This document shows, one piece after another, positions 37,954 through 45,761 of a stretch of DNA of 64,000 nt. Made by a program: the position numbers and the translations under genes. Source of the stretch: Leptospira sp. B5-022 (lineage in GTDB: Bacteria > Spirochaetota > Leptospiria > Leptospirales > Leptospiraceae); assembly GCF_000347035.1 (NCBI RefSeq), contig NZ_ANIJ01000047.1, forward strand, positions 129,501 through 193,500. Reading direction: 5' to 3'. Numbering within the stretch: the first letter of the stretch is position 1; every line of letters begins with the position of its first letter. The notes beneath the pieces were generated by a model, which was given only the letters and a program-made list of their open reading frames with translations, was not told the DNA's origin and did no database searches.

Positions 37954-38100
37954 TTTGTTGGAGCTCCTACAAACCGAGCGGTGATAAATTGTTTGTCGAA
38001 ACCGGCTTTTTGTGAAATTATCCGTTTTTCTCCACCGCTACGCTCCGGCCCCCACCCGAATCGGGCGGGGCCGATTCCCGCGCAAGTTGGAGTTCCTACC
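37954..38100 (-). repeat. 150-bp palindrome-bounded intergenic element, copy D
   Basis: It lies in the 352-bp gap 37847-38198. It is bounded by TTTGTTGGAGCTCCTACAAA (37954-37973, one mismatched pair) and GTTGGAGTTCCTACC. In inverse orientation to A and B it shares the GC core (GGCCCCGCCCG, CGGGTGGGGGCC) and ATTTCACAAAAA plus ACAAACAATTT. Unlike the other copies it lies between genes on the same strand. The rest of the gap is GC-rich towards 38200 and shows no ORF I trust. Confidence 0.7.
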
Positions 38101-38198
38101 TGGGAAAAATCTACTCTTTAAGGTTCTCACGGCAGGGATTATGGAGGGCGTCTTCGGGCAAATCCCGGTCCGGGCGAAGCCAGGAGCCGCCCAGAAAA

Positions 38199-38429
38199 TT
38201 ATCCGAGTCTTCTTTTGACTGAAAATCTTTCCTTAAGATGGGAGGAGTGGGAATTTCCTGTGGGGGAGAGCCATACGTTTTTCCAGTTGGAATGCCATTC
38301 GGACCATTCGTTTCGAACGGATTGGTTCTGTTGAAGTTCCTCTTCGACCTCTCTCATCAGTCGGTCCAATAGGATCACGTAGTTTCTGAATCGCAGGGCT
38401 AGGTCGGTATTTGAGGAAAATTCCTGCAT
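38199..38429 (-). CDS. Small hypothetical protein, 76 residues
   Basis: A short ORF with protein-like composition: an amphipathic helix (LRFRNYVILLDRLMREVEEELQQ), a Trp-rich segment (WSEWHSNWKNVWLS) and a basic tail. It starts 84 bp downstream of the histone-deacetylase-like gene on the same strand. No good ribosome-binding site is visible and no family recognised. It may be real but could also be spurious. Confidence 0.45.
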   Translation of the reverse strand: MQEFSSNTDLALRFRNYVILLDRLMREVEEELQQNQSVRNEWSEWHSNWKNVWLSPTGNSHSSHLKERFSVKRRLG

Positions 38430-38513
38430 GGTTTACATATCGGTTCAAGCCGATGCGAAGAGGCATTTTTTCCGGGAATTTTCGGCGGGAATCGACAAGA
38501 AATCGGGGCATAA

Positions 38514-39440
38514 TTACCCTGCGAGGACTGCTATATGCGCCTCCACACTTTCAGCCAAGGCGTCTAGGTCGTAACCTCCTTCTAGGAAGGATACCGTTTT
38601 AGCGCCGATCTGTTTTGTTGCAGATAATACCAATCGTGTGAATTCTGCAAATGCGTTGGTGCTAAGGTTCATGCCTGCTAACGGATCTCTTTTATGTCCG
38701 TCAAATCCTGCGGAAATCAATACATACTCCGGTTGGAATTCCAACAGGGAAGGTATCACTGTTTCTTGAAAATAATGCAGGTATTCTTTATCTCCTGATC
38801 CCATAGGCAAAGGGATGTTTAATGTAAAGTTTTGCCCTCTTCCTTTCCCTCTTTCCTGGGCTGAACCTGTTCCGGGGTAGTACGGATATTGGTGGAGCGA
38901 CGTGAAGTATACTTTATCCGATTCGTAAAATATTTCCTGGGTCCCGTTCCCATGATGTACATCCCAATCCAGTATATAAACTTTTTCTACTCCTTGGGCG
39001 AGTAGATGGGTCGCGGTAATCGCTATATTATTTAATAAACAAAAGCCCATGGATCTTCCGGTTTCCGCATGATGTCCTGGCGGTCTTACGAGTGCGATCC
39101 CTGATTCGATTTCATCGGATCTGATCTTATTCACTAAGTCCACTCCGCTTCCTGCCGCCAAGATCGCCGCATCAAAACTGGATTCGGAATAAGGAGTGTC
39201 TCCGTCGAAACTTCCTCTTTTGCCTTGGATATGGGAGAATCGCTCCCTATGTCGCTGATTATGTACGGACTCGATTAGTTCGAATGGAAGTTTGTTGGGC
39301 TTGATCCATTGCATGTCCTTAAAATAGGATGTCTTATGCAGGCGATCGAGTATAGCCTCCAGTCTTTGCGGGGATTCCGGGTGGAATGTCCCGGTGTCAT
39401 GCAATAAGAATGTATCGTCATAGGCGTAACCTAGTTTCAT
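38514..39440 (-). CDS. Histone deacetylase-family (AcuC/Hdac-like) amidohydrolase
   Basis: A 308-residue zinc hydrolase of the arginase/deacetylase fold. RPPGHHAE (tandem His), ILDWDVHHGNGTQEIFY (zinc-binding Asp and His), ISAGFDGHKRDPLAGM (second zinc Asp) and FLEGGYDLDALAES (Gly-Gly-Tyr) are in family order. Bacterial members remove acyl groups from acetylated amines such as polyamines or from lysines of enzymes like acetyl-CoA synthetase. The start ATG 39440 has GGAGCGG upstream. The substrate is unknown. Confidence 0.94.
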   Translation of the reverse strand: MKLGYAYDDTFLLHDTGTFHPESPQRLEAILDRLHKTSYFKDMQWIKPNKLPFELIESVHNQRHRERFSHIQGKRGSFDGDTPYSESSFDAAILAAGSGVDLVNKIRSDEIESGIALVRPPGHHAETGRSMGFCLLNNIAITATHLLAQGVEKVYILDWDVHHGNGTQEIFYESDKVYFTSLHQYPYYPGTGSAQERGKGRGQNFTLNIPLPMGSGDKEYLHYFQETVIPSLLEFQPEYVLISAGFDGHKRDPLAGMNLSTNAFAEFTRLVLSATKQIGAKTVSFLEGGYDLDALAESVEAHIAVLAG

Positions 39441-39459
39441 TTTCCGCTCCCGTTTTTTA

Positions 39460-39476
39460 TCGGAACTCCAACAAAG
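39460..39476. repeat. Half-site of the 150-bp element
   Basis: TCGGAACTCCAACAAAG matches one end of the element family (compare TGTCGGAACTCC in copy B and CCAACAAAG in copy A). No core sequence accompanies it. It is probably a remnant between the divergent deacetylase and DUF4015 genes. Confidence 0.4.
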
Positions 39477-39532
39477 AGGACAAGTACCGAGGTTTTCGGT
39501 TCGATATTATAATGTAGATCCGGAGTAAATTT

Positions 39533-40669
39533 GTGCGCAAACCGTTTTCCCTTTTTCCTATCTTAGTTCTTACCGCTTTTCCGGTCTGTGCAGAGTTCAC
39601 TATCCCTTATCCTGAGAATTCCAATAAGAAAGAGATCCCTGTTTTAGAATCGTCCGGGGACATTAAAACCAAACCACAGTCTTTATCCAAAGAAAAGGAG
39701 AAGAAAGGTGAGATACGACTTTCTTCCAGGAACACTCCGATGGAAAGCGAAAAGGAAGCTCCTAAAGATAAGATTAAAAAGTTTTTTACAAGATCTGCGG
39801 ACAAGGTTACTTATGCGGATCGTCCTACATTCTATCGCGGTCTTTATGTGAATAATGCTTTGATATCGGATAAATCTCGAAGGAACGAATGGGAGTCTTT
39901 ATTAAAAGACGCTTCCGATTATGGGATAAACGTTTTGGTGATCGATCTTCAACCTAAAACTCCTCCTCCGGAAGAGATCTCTCGTATTAAAGAAATGGGT
40001 TTTTATCCGGTCGCAAGACTTGTGAATTTTGACGGAGGACTTAAAACCAAATTTCCTAGCCCGGAAAGATTGAATTCTATTTTAGGTTATGTGAGAAAGG
40101 CATGTATTTCCGGATTTCCGGAAGTTCAGTTGGACTATATACGTTATGCGGATGTTACCGATATACCTCTTTCTTTAAAGGAAAAGTATAACAATATCAA
40201 CCAGATCGTGAATCGGATCCGCGGAGAAGCCAATCAATGCGAGAAACTTCCCTATTTGAGCGCGGATATATTCGGTAGGATCCCTTTTAATAAAGACGAC
40301 CAGATCGGTCAGAAGGTGGAGAACTTCGCCCAACTTGTGGATGTGATCTATCCAATGTTGTATCCTTCTCATTTTTACGGTCAACCCGGTCGTATCGCAA
40401 ATCCGTACCAAACCGTTTATGATGGTTTAAAGAACACCAGGAAAAGATCCTTATCCACCACTAGAGTGGTCGGTTGGATCCAAGGTTTCGGGATGAGCCT
40501 TGGACCTTCCGGTAAGTCCTTGAAAGATTATATCAAGGCCCAGATCGAAGCAAGTGTGGATAGCGAGAGTGACGGTTTTATTGTCTGGAATATATTGGGA
40601 AAATACGGAGATACTTTTAGAGCCATCGAGGAAAGTATTCGGAGCGGGAAGTTAAAAATAGAAGATTGA
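39533..40669 (+). CDS. Putative glycoside hydrolase, DUF4015 family
   Basis: A 378-residue exported protein starting at GTG 39533 (CGGAG seven bases upstream, TATAAT at 39508-39513). After a signal peptide (SLFPILVLTAFPVCAE) and a low-complexity charged linker to about 95, the TIM-barrel part begins: FYRGLYVNNAL, INVLVIDLQPK, YPVARLVNFDG, FPEVQLDYIRYAD, LSADIFGRIP, LVDVIYPMLYPSHF and DGFIVWNI. This is the ordered signature of the DUF4015 putative glycosyl hydrolase family (PF13200). The candidate acid residue is in QLDYIRY. The substrate is unknown; a cell-wall or surface glycan is likely. Confidence 0.88.
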   Translation: MRKPFSLFPILVLTAFPVCAEFTIPYPENSNKKEIPVLESSGDIKTKPQSLSKEKEKKGEIRLSSRNTPMESEKEAPKDKIKKFFTRSADKVTYADRPTFYRGLYVNNALISDKSRRNEWESLLKDASDYGINVLVIDLQPKTPPPEEISRIKEMGFYPVARLVNFDGGLKTKFPSPERLNSILGYVRKACISGFPEVQLDYIRYADVTDIPLSLKEKYNNINQIVNRIRGEANQCEKLPYLSADIFGRIPFNKDDQIGQKVENFAQLVDVIYPMLYPSHFYGQPGRIANPYQTVYDGLKNTRKRSLSTTRVVGWIQGFGMSLGPSGKSLKDYIKAQIEASVDSESDGFIVWNILGKYGDTFRAIEESIRSGKLKIED

Positions 40670-40690
40670 GGTTTTGTAATATGACCCCGA

Positions 40691-40840
40691 TGTTGGAGTT
40701 CCAACACGAATTTTACGTAAAAACCTGTTGCAATAATTAGGATTTTATGATATAGGGACGTGGTGCTCCCACGGGCCACTCCCCGCCACCCAAAAAATTC
40801 GGGTGGGGGCCGCCTTCTGACATGTAGGAATTCCTACATG
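40691..40840 (-). repeat. 150-bp palindrome-bounded intergenic element, copy C
   Basis: Bounded by TGTTGGAGTTCCAACA (40691-40706) and the perfect palindrome CATGTAGGAATTCCTACATG (40821-40840). Read on the minus strand the core is GGCGGCCCCCACCCGAA, TTGGGTGGCGGGGAGTGGCC, GTGGGAG, then AT-rich with TTGCAACAGG. It lies between convergent genes. Confidence 0.8.
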
Positions 40841-40844
40841 ACTA

Positions 40845-42122
40845 TTAGAGTCCAAGATCTTTTTCTAATATTAGGAGATCCTTATCTCCCGGAACATTCT
40901 TCGGTCTATGAAGCTTATACGCTTGAATGGATTCGATTGCCTTCGTTCTTAAGAAGTTCGCTTCTTCACTGATCGTAGTGGATTTTATCCCACCTGAAAG
41001 TTCCAAATGTCTCTTCCCGTACAGAAGTGAAGTCAGTCTATGAAGCCTATAGTCGGTGATATTATCCAGTCCCGCTTCTTTTAGGAGTTTTTGGGCGATT
41101 TCCCAGGATTTTTCCTGACGATTTCTGAGTTTAGGCTCCTCTTCCGGTAAAACACTTCCTTTAGGTCGTTTTCCTGAAGAATAGGAAAGATATAATTTAT
41201 AATAGGTCTCGGCGCTTCTGATCAAAAGTTCGTAATCCGTTTTAGAAAGTCGGAATCCTTCTCTGGCAACTTCCTGCGCTCTTTCTAATTCTTCCGGGAT
41301 AAAACTGTTCTTGGAAAAACTGGGAGCCTGGTCCGCCTTACAATTTAAAAAGGAAACATATTCTCTGGAGAATCGGATTAAGTCCTGGTCGGAATCGAAT
41401 CTGGATCTCTTCTTCCATGCCGAGGAAAACTCTGCTCCCGCACTCATCGGTAGGATCCCGGAACAAATCGGTTCTTTGGAATCCACTCCCGCCTCGTTTA
41501 AATACAATATTCCTAATCTGTAATGTGGTACCGGAGACATCGGATCAAGACGAATTGCCTTGCGGTAGGATTGGATCGCTTCCGGGACCTCGTCTCTTGT
41601 AAAATGATAATCACCGGTTTTACGCTCTACTAATGCAGGTCCGCTGAGTTCGGAAGAGACCGGATAGGCTACGGTTAATACCTTCTCTTTTGCCATCCCT
41701 AAATATCCGACACCTCTTAATTGTTTTCCGGTAAACGCGGTCTGGAAGATGGATTTCACTTCTATTTGGCCCACGATACTTCCGTCTTTGAATGTTACGT
41801 GGTCGAAATCTTTTTCGATCAAATAGAGTATCTGTCCCGGACGAATACCCGGATCGTAATGTACTTTGACTGTGACTATATCCGGTCTAGTATCGTATCC
41901 TAATTCGAAGTTTTTGTATTTTCCTTCGTATTCGATCGGTTTAACCTTATCGAACATAATGGTCTCCCCGACTAAGACCATTTTTTCCTTTCTAGGCATT
42001 CCGTCTTTTCCGCCGTTTTTAGGCATTCCCACATCTCGGAACGCATACACGAATTCTCTGGAGAATAAGGAGGAGGAAAAAGCGCAAAGGAATAGTATGA
42101 TTACAGGTCGGGTTAGGGCCAT
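40845..42122 (-). CDS. Secreted hypothetical protein with TPR
   Basis: A 425-residue exported protein (signal peptide PVIILFLCAFSSSLFS). Residues about 45-160 are beta-rich (MVLVGETIMFDKVKPIEYEGKY, IVTVKVHYDPGIRPGQILYLIEKD, GSIVGQIEVKSIFQTAFTGKQLRGVGYLG) and look like repeated small beta-barrels. A TPR follows (DEVPEAIQSYRKAIRLDPMSPVPHYRLGILYLNEAG, about 185-225), then helices. There is no catalytic motif. Probably a periplasmic scaffold; the family is not recognised. It begins next to a 274-bp GC-rich intergenic stretch. Confidence 0.8.
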   Translation of the reverse strand: MALTRPVIILFLCAFSSSLFSREFVYAFRDVGMPKNGGKDGMPRKEKMVLVGETIMFDKVKPIEYEGKYKNFELGYDTRPDIVTVKVHYDPGIRPGQILYLIEKDFDHVTFKDGSIVGQIEVKSIFQTAFTGKQLRGVGYLGMAKEKVLTVAYPVSSELSGPALVERKTGDYHFTRDEVPEAIQSYRKAIRLDPMSPVPHYRLGILYLNEAGVDSKEPICSGILPMSAGAEFSSAWKKRSRFDSDQDLIRFSREYVSFLNCKADQAPSFSKNSFIPEELERAQEVAREGFRLSKTDYELLIRSAETYYKLYLSYSSGKRPKGSVLPEEEPKLRNRQEKSWEIAQKLLKEAGLDNITDYRLHRLTSLLYGKRHLELSGGIKSTTISEEANFLRTKAIESIQAYKLHRPKNVPGDKDLLILEKDLGL

Positions 42123-42396
42123 ACTTTTATATTCGGCCGGATTGAGGCTTTGCCAATAGAAATTTTAGAACTTTGGGCGACTCCTCGCAAACGACCCGTA
42201 GGGAGTGAGCGAGCCCGAGATAGCCGGAGGCGCGATCGAGGGCACTCCAAACTAACTGCGATCGCTCGGACCGCGCTGCTACGACTTCGCGCATTCGCGC
42301 TCATCCGGGCAGAGCCCAGACTAAAGGTCTACGCATCGCTGTCGCATTGTATTTGCAAAACCCTCTGCGATCTCAGTGGTCTCTATCCGAGCCAAC
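42123..42396. other. GC-rich intergenic stretch with degenerate repeat
   Basis: Between two minus-strand genes; no ORF is convincing. Bases 42180-42310 are markedly GC-rich, with several GCGATCG-type words and the direct echo GAGTGAGCGAGCCCGAG. At 42361-42390 the minus strand reads CGGATAGAGACCACTGAGAT then CGCAGAGGG, a degenerate fourth copy of the CACAGAGAC-type repeat. Confidence 0.4.
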
Positions 42397-43101
42397 CTAG
42401 ACCAAGATCTTGTTAAAGTTCTCGATCACCTGGTACTTATGTTCCGCTTGGGGATGGTTTCCGGGACGGGAGAGTAAAATCGGCCGGATCCCTGCTTCGG
42501 AAGCGGCGTCCGCTTCTTCTTTTATGTCCGTGAAGAATACGATAGAGTTCGGAGATAAAGAAAGTTTCTCGGCGATCTTGGTATAACTTGAAGATTCTTT
42601 TTTTCCGCCTACTGCGGTATCGAAATAACTTTCAAAATATACAGTAAGATCTCCTGCCTCACAATATCTATAGATCAGGATTTGGGCTTCCACACTCCCG
42701 GAAGAATATACTGCGGCACGTTTGCCTGAGTTTTTGATCCTTTCCAAAAAGGGAGGAACATCCGAAAAGATCGTACTTTTCAATTCTCCCGACTCATATC
42801 CTTTTTTCCAGATTCTTCCTTGGATTTCTTTCAAAATTCCTAATTTACGATCTTTGGATACAAGGTATTTGCAGAATCCGGTAAGTGATTCGGGAGAATC
42901 GGTAACTTCTTCCGCGTAATCGGTTTCGTTTTTGGAGGCAAGGATGAGTTCCTCGGCGAAGCCGGTTTCCGCCGAGGTCTCGGAGAAGAATGTCTGAAAG
43001 TTTTGGACCGAGTAAGGGAATAAAACTTTGTGCACGAATTCTATCGGCGTAGTTGTCCCTTCTATATCGAATAAATATAACTCGGTGTTTTGTTCTTCCA
43101 A
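42397..43101 (-). CDS. mtnC: Enolase-phosphatase E1 (methionine salvage)
   Basis: A 234-residue HAD-superfamily enzyme that enolises and dephosphorylates 2,3-diketo-5-methylthiopentyl-1-phosphate in methionine salvage. LFDIEGTTTPIEFVHKVLFPYS carries the nucleophile Asp and MtnC-specific TTTP. AAVYSSGSVEAQ is motif II, and the C-terminal VFFTDIKEEADAASEAGI is motif IV. The start is TTG 43101, immediately after the TAA of the MFS gene, so the two are coupled. The other mtn genes are not in the window. Confidence 0.93.
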   Translation of the reverse strand: MEEQNTELYLFDIEGTTTPIEFVHKVLFPYSVQNFQTFFSETSAETGFAEELILASKNETDYAEEVTDSPESLTGFCKYLVSKDRKLGILKEIQGRIWKKGYESGELKSTIFSDVPPFLERIKNSGKRAAVYSSGSVEAQILIYRYCEAGDLTVYFESYFDTAVGGKKESSSYTKIAEKLSLSPNSIVFFTDIKEEADAASEAGIRPILLSRPGNHPQAEHKYQVIENFNKILV

Positions 43102-44496
43102 TTAAGCGGTCCTTTTGATCCTGCCTGCTTCGGCTGCCAGTTCTTCATGCATCTTTTGTTCGTCATGTTTGAAATTTTTCAAGATATAGAACCAAGCAAG
43201 TCCGCAAGGTATCCAGAAAAGGATCGCGATTGTGAAAGCCTGAGTCCTGTCCGGCAATACTGTGAGGATCAATGCAGCCATTGCAGGTCCAAGTCCGTTC
43301 CCAAGATTATCCGTCAGATTGTATAAAGCGAACATAGAAGATCTACTTTTAGGCGGGTTGACGTTTATGATCAACGCTCTTACATTCGGGCCTGTTACGG
43401 AAATAATAATACCTGCAAGAATATTAATAAAAATGAATAATGGACTACCTGCAATATTCTTTGCGTATAATAGATATAGTGTAGGGATGATACCTAATAA
43501 TATGGAACTTCCGCAGAATATAGGAAGGAACTTTTTATTGGTATCGTATAGTTTCTGCCCGATGACCCCACCGAAAAACGTACCTGCGAAGATCCCTAAG
43601 GCTGCGAAGATGACCAAAGCGGAGGCTTGGTCTTTAGGTAGACCGTAACTGAATTCGTAATAGTCGTTCAAAAACACGAAGAACACACCCCAAGGCACGC
43701 AGCCTGGAATTCCTTGCATAAAGATCCCTACGTTTGTTTTGCTCTGGAAGATATTTTTGATATCCTTCCAGGTTAAACGAACTGCTTCCGAGTTTACATC
43801 CAGAGAATCCGGAGATAGGCTTGCCAATTCCTTCTCACTTCCGCCTCGAACCGGCTCCTTACAGAATAATCCGTAAACAAGCATGAATAGGAAAGAAGGG
43901 GTAGCCATATAAATAAAACTTTGTCTCCATCCATTGATCGGGTCCTCGGTGCCTAAGGTCCCTCCGACCAATTGCCCGACTCCGACTCCGAGCCCGATGG
44001 CTAGAGAAAGATAACCTGCTGCTGTGGAGCGGGACTTGTCCGAGAAATAATCCCCGACTAGAGAGAATAGAAGAGGGAAACTTCCTCCCAAACCGAAACC
44101 TGTAAGGGTTCTGAGGATCAAAAATTCTTCGTAGTTTCTTGCGAATCCGGAAAGAAGACAAGGGATCTCTCCTAATAATACCGTTCCGATGACCAAAGGT
44201 TTTCTGGGAAATCTTTGCGTAAGGTAACCCATGTAAACCGAGACTAACCCTCCCAAAACGAAGAAACAAATCGGGATCAGTCCCCCTAATTTCCAATCGA
44301 TCTCTTTTTGGTCTGTGATCCCGAAAGAGCCTGCGATATTTCTAAGGTTGGGGGCGATCAGGTTTTGGTCCGCGAATAGAAAGAAAGCCATTCCCATGAT
44401 CATCCAGAAGGCGAGGATCGCGTTTCCTCCGTGGCTTGCGAGTTCACCTAATCCGAAATATCGAAGCAGGCTTTTTTCCGAGGTCGGTTGAGACAT
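43102..44496 (-). CDS. Major facilitator superfamily transporter, Spinster-like
   Basis: A 464-residue inner-membrane protein with twelve predicted segments. The start is ATG 44496 with GGAGAG six bases upstream; the longer frame to 44586 lacks such a site. Seen: MGYLTQRFPRKPLVIG (loop 2-3 motif), RTLTGFGLGGSFPLLFSLVGDYF, and GTFFGGVIGQKLYD. The pattern is that of Spns-like MFS carriers. mtnC follows with no gap, so the substrate could be linked to methionine salvage (for example a methylthio-sugar), but this is only inferred from coupling. Confidence 0.88.
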   Translation of the reverse strand: MSQPTSEKSLLRYFGLGELASHGGNAILAFWMIMGMAFFLFADQNLIAPNLRNIAGSFGITDQKEIDWKLGGLIPICFFVLGGLVSVYMGYLTQRFPRKPLVIGTVLLGEIPCLLSGFARNYEEFLILRTLTGFGLGGSFPLLFSLVGDYFSDKSRSTAAGYLSLAIGLGVGVGQLVGGTLGTEDPINGWRQSFIYMATPSFLFMLVYGLFCKEPVRGGSEKELASLSPDSLDVNSEAVRLTWKDIKNIFQSKTNVGIFMQGIPGCVPWGVFFVFLNDYYEFSYGLPKDQASALVIFAALGIFAGTFFGGVIGQKLYDTNKKFLPIFCGSSILLGIIPTLYLLYAKNIAGSPLFIFINILAGIIISVTGPNVRALIINVNPPKSRSSMFALYNLTDNLGNGLGPAMAALILTVLPDRTQAFTIAILFWIPCGLAWFYILKNFKHDEQKMHEELAAEAGRIKRTA

Positions 44497-44689
44497 CCAA
44501 TTCTCTCCAAATTGTTTCTGTTTGATGTCGGCTTCTTTAAGAAGCACGTAAAGCGACAGATTGGTGAAGGGAAAAGGAATCGGCAACGAAAATCCGTTTT
44601 GGAATAAATACTTGACCCGACGTTTACTTGTCTATAGCTTCGGTCCGACTACAAGGGATACCGCCCAAACCTAACTGGAGCCAAACAGC

Positions 44690-45640
44690 ATGGCCTACCA
44701 ACATAAAGAGTTCTTCTTTCAATCTTCCAGAGACAATACCAAATTATACGGTCAAGCTTGGACCAAGTCGGGTGCCAATCGTGTAATTGTTTTTTGTCAT
44801 GGATTCGGAGAACATAGTGGTAGGTATTCCAACCTCATCCAATATTTTAAGGATAGTGATGTCAGTTTTTACGGATTGGATCTAAGGGGGCACGGCAAAT
44901 CGGAAGGTAAAAGAGGGCATGCTTCCGGTTTCGAAGCGTTTGTGGATGATCTGGCGGACTTCGTACATGAGGTTCGCAAAAAAGAACAGAAAGACAAGAT
45001 CTTACTTTTAGGACATTCTATGGGAGGAGTGGTGGTCATTCGCTACGCTTTGGAAGGAATCAATCAGGATTATATCTACGGACTTGTAGCTTGTTCTTCC
45101 GCATTAAAGATCCCTACCACTGCATTCCAGAGATTTCAGATCTCTGTAGCGGGTTTCTTGCGTAAGATCGCACCTTCGACCACTTTGGACGCGAACCTGG
45201 ATACAAGTTTGGTCAGTAGGGACCCCGAAGTGGTGAAAAGTTATATCGAAGATCCTTTGGTTCACGGCAAAATTTCATTCTCCATGGGTTACGAATTATT
45301 CCAACAAGGAGCCTTAGCGAATAGAAAGGCGGGTATCTTAAGGACTCCTATCCTGATCTTGCACGGTTTGGCAGACGGGATTGCGGACCCTGCGGGGAGT
45401 TTAGAATTTTATAATCATTTAGTTTATAAGAACAAAAGAATGAAGACCTATAAAGGATTTTATCACGAACTTATGAACGAACCGGTAGGAGAGAGAGATA
45501 AGGTTTTAAAAGATATCAAAGAATTTATGGATTCTTTGGTCCCGGAACGGGCAAAGTCTTCCGCCAAGAAGCGGAGTGTTAAGAAAGTTACAAAGTCAAA
45601 ACCTTCTCCTAAAAAGAAAACTTTAGCAAAGAAGAAGTAA
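44690..45640 (+). CDS. Alpha/beta hydrolase, lysophospholipase/monoglyceride-lipase type
   Basis: A 316-residue cytosolic or membrane-associated hydrolase. VIVFCHGFGEHSGRY (oxyanion hole), GLDLRGHGKSEGKRGH, the nucleophile elbow LLGHSMGGVV with Ser at about 109, ILHGLADGIADP (Asp) and GFYHELMNE (His) complete a Ser-Asp-His triad in the order of monoacylglycerol lipases. It probably cleaves lysophospholipids or monoglycerides. The last 35 residues are lysine-rich ([23 protein letters not shown]) and share KPSPKKKT with the tail of Lon in this window. Confidence 0.93.
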   Translation: MAYQHKEFFFQSSRDNTKLYGQAWTKSGANRVIVFCHGFGEHSGRYSNLIQYFKDSDVSFYGLDLRGHGKSEGKRGHASGFEAFVDDLADFVHEVRKKEQKDKILLLGHSMGGVVVIRYALEGINQDYIYGLVACSSALKIPTTAFQRFQISVAGFLRKIAPSTTLDANLDTSLVSRDPEVVKSYIEDPLVHGKISFSMGYELFQQGALANRKAGILRTPILILHGLADGIADPAGSLEFYNHLVYKNKRMKTYKGFYHELMNEPVGERDKVLKDIKEFMDSLVPERAKSSAKKRSVKKVTKSKPSPKKKTLAKKK

Positions 45641-45707
45641 GTCCTTATTAAAATCCGGAAATAGTAAAATTGGTCGGACAAATCGGACGCTGGAGTCCCA
45701 AAATCCG

Positions 45708-45738
45708 TTGGAGCTGTGCCTAAGAGGTCCAGCTCCTC
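45708..45738. terminator. Hairpin between convergent genes, possible terminator
   Basis: TTGGAGCTG ... CAGCTCC: 7-bp GC-rich arms (45710-45716, 45730-45736) with a 13-base loop and no T-run. The TTGGAGCT/AGCTCC words resemble the ends of the 150-bp elements, so it may be a remnant used as a bidirectional stop. Confidence 0.4.
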
Positions 45739-45761
45739 AAGCCCGGAAACCAAATAGTTAT

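Noticed and set aside
38012..38218. 68-codon plus-strand ORF across repeat copy D
   Set aside because: It reads through the repeat core, has Pro/Arg-rich composition and no SD.
38732..38745. GTTGGAATTCCAAC palindrome inside the histone-deacetylase-like gene
   Set aside because: Identical to an end of the 150-bp element, but no core follows and the codons encode a normal part of the enzyme; probably chance or a gene-internal site.
42150..42416. Plus-strand ORF in the GC-rich intergenic stretch (and its minus-strand counterpart)
   Set aside because: Both frames are Arg/Ala/Ser-rich from repetitive GCG words, run over the repeat and lack start signals.
43859..44296. 145-codon frame overlapping the MFS gene
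   Set aside because: Same strand, other frame; Arg/Ser/His-rich translation without domain, while the MFS frame has clear membrane segments and an SD.
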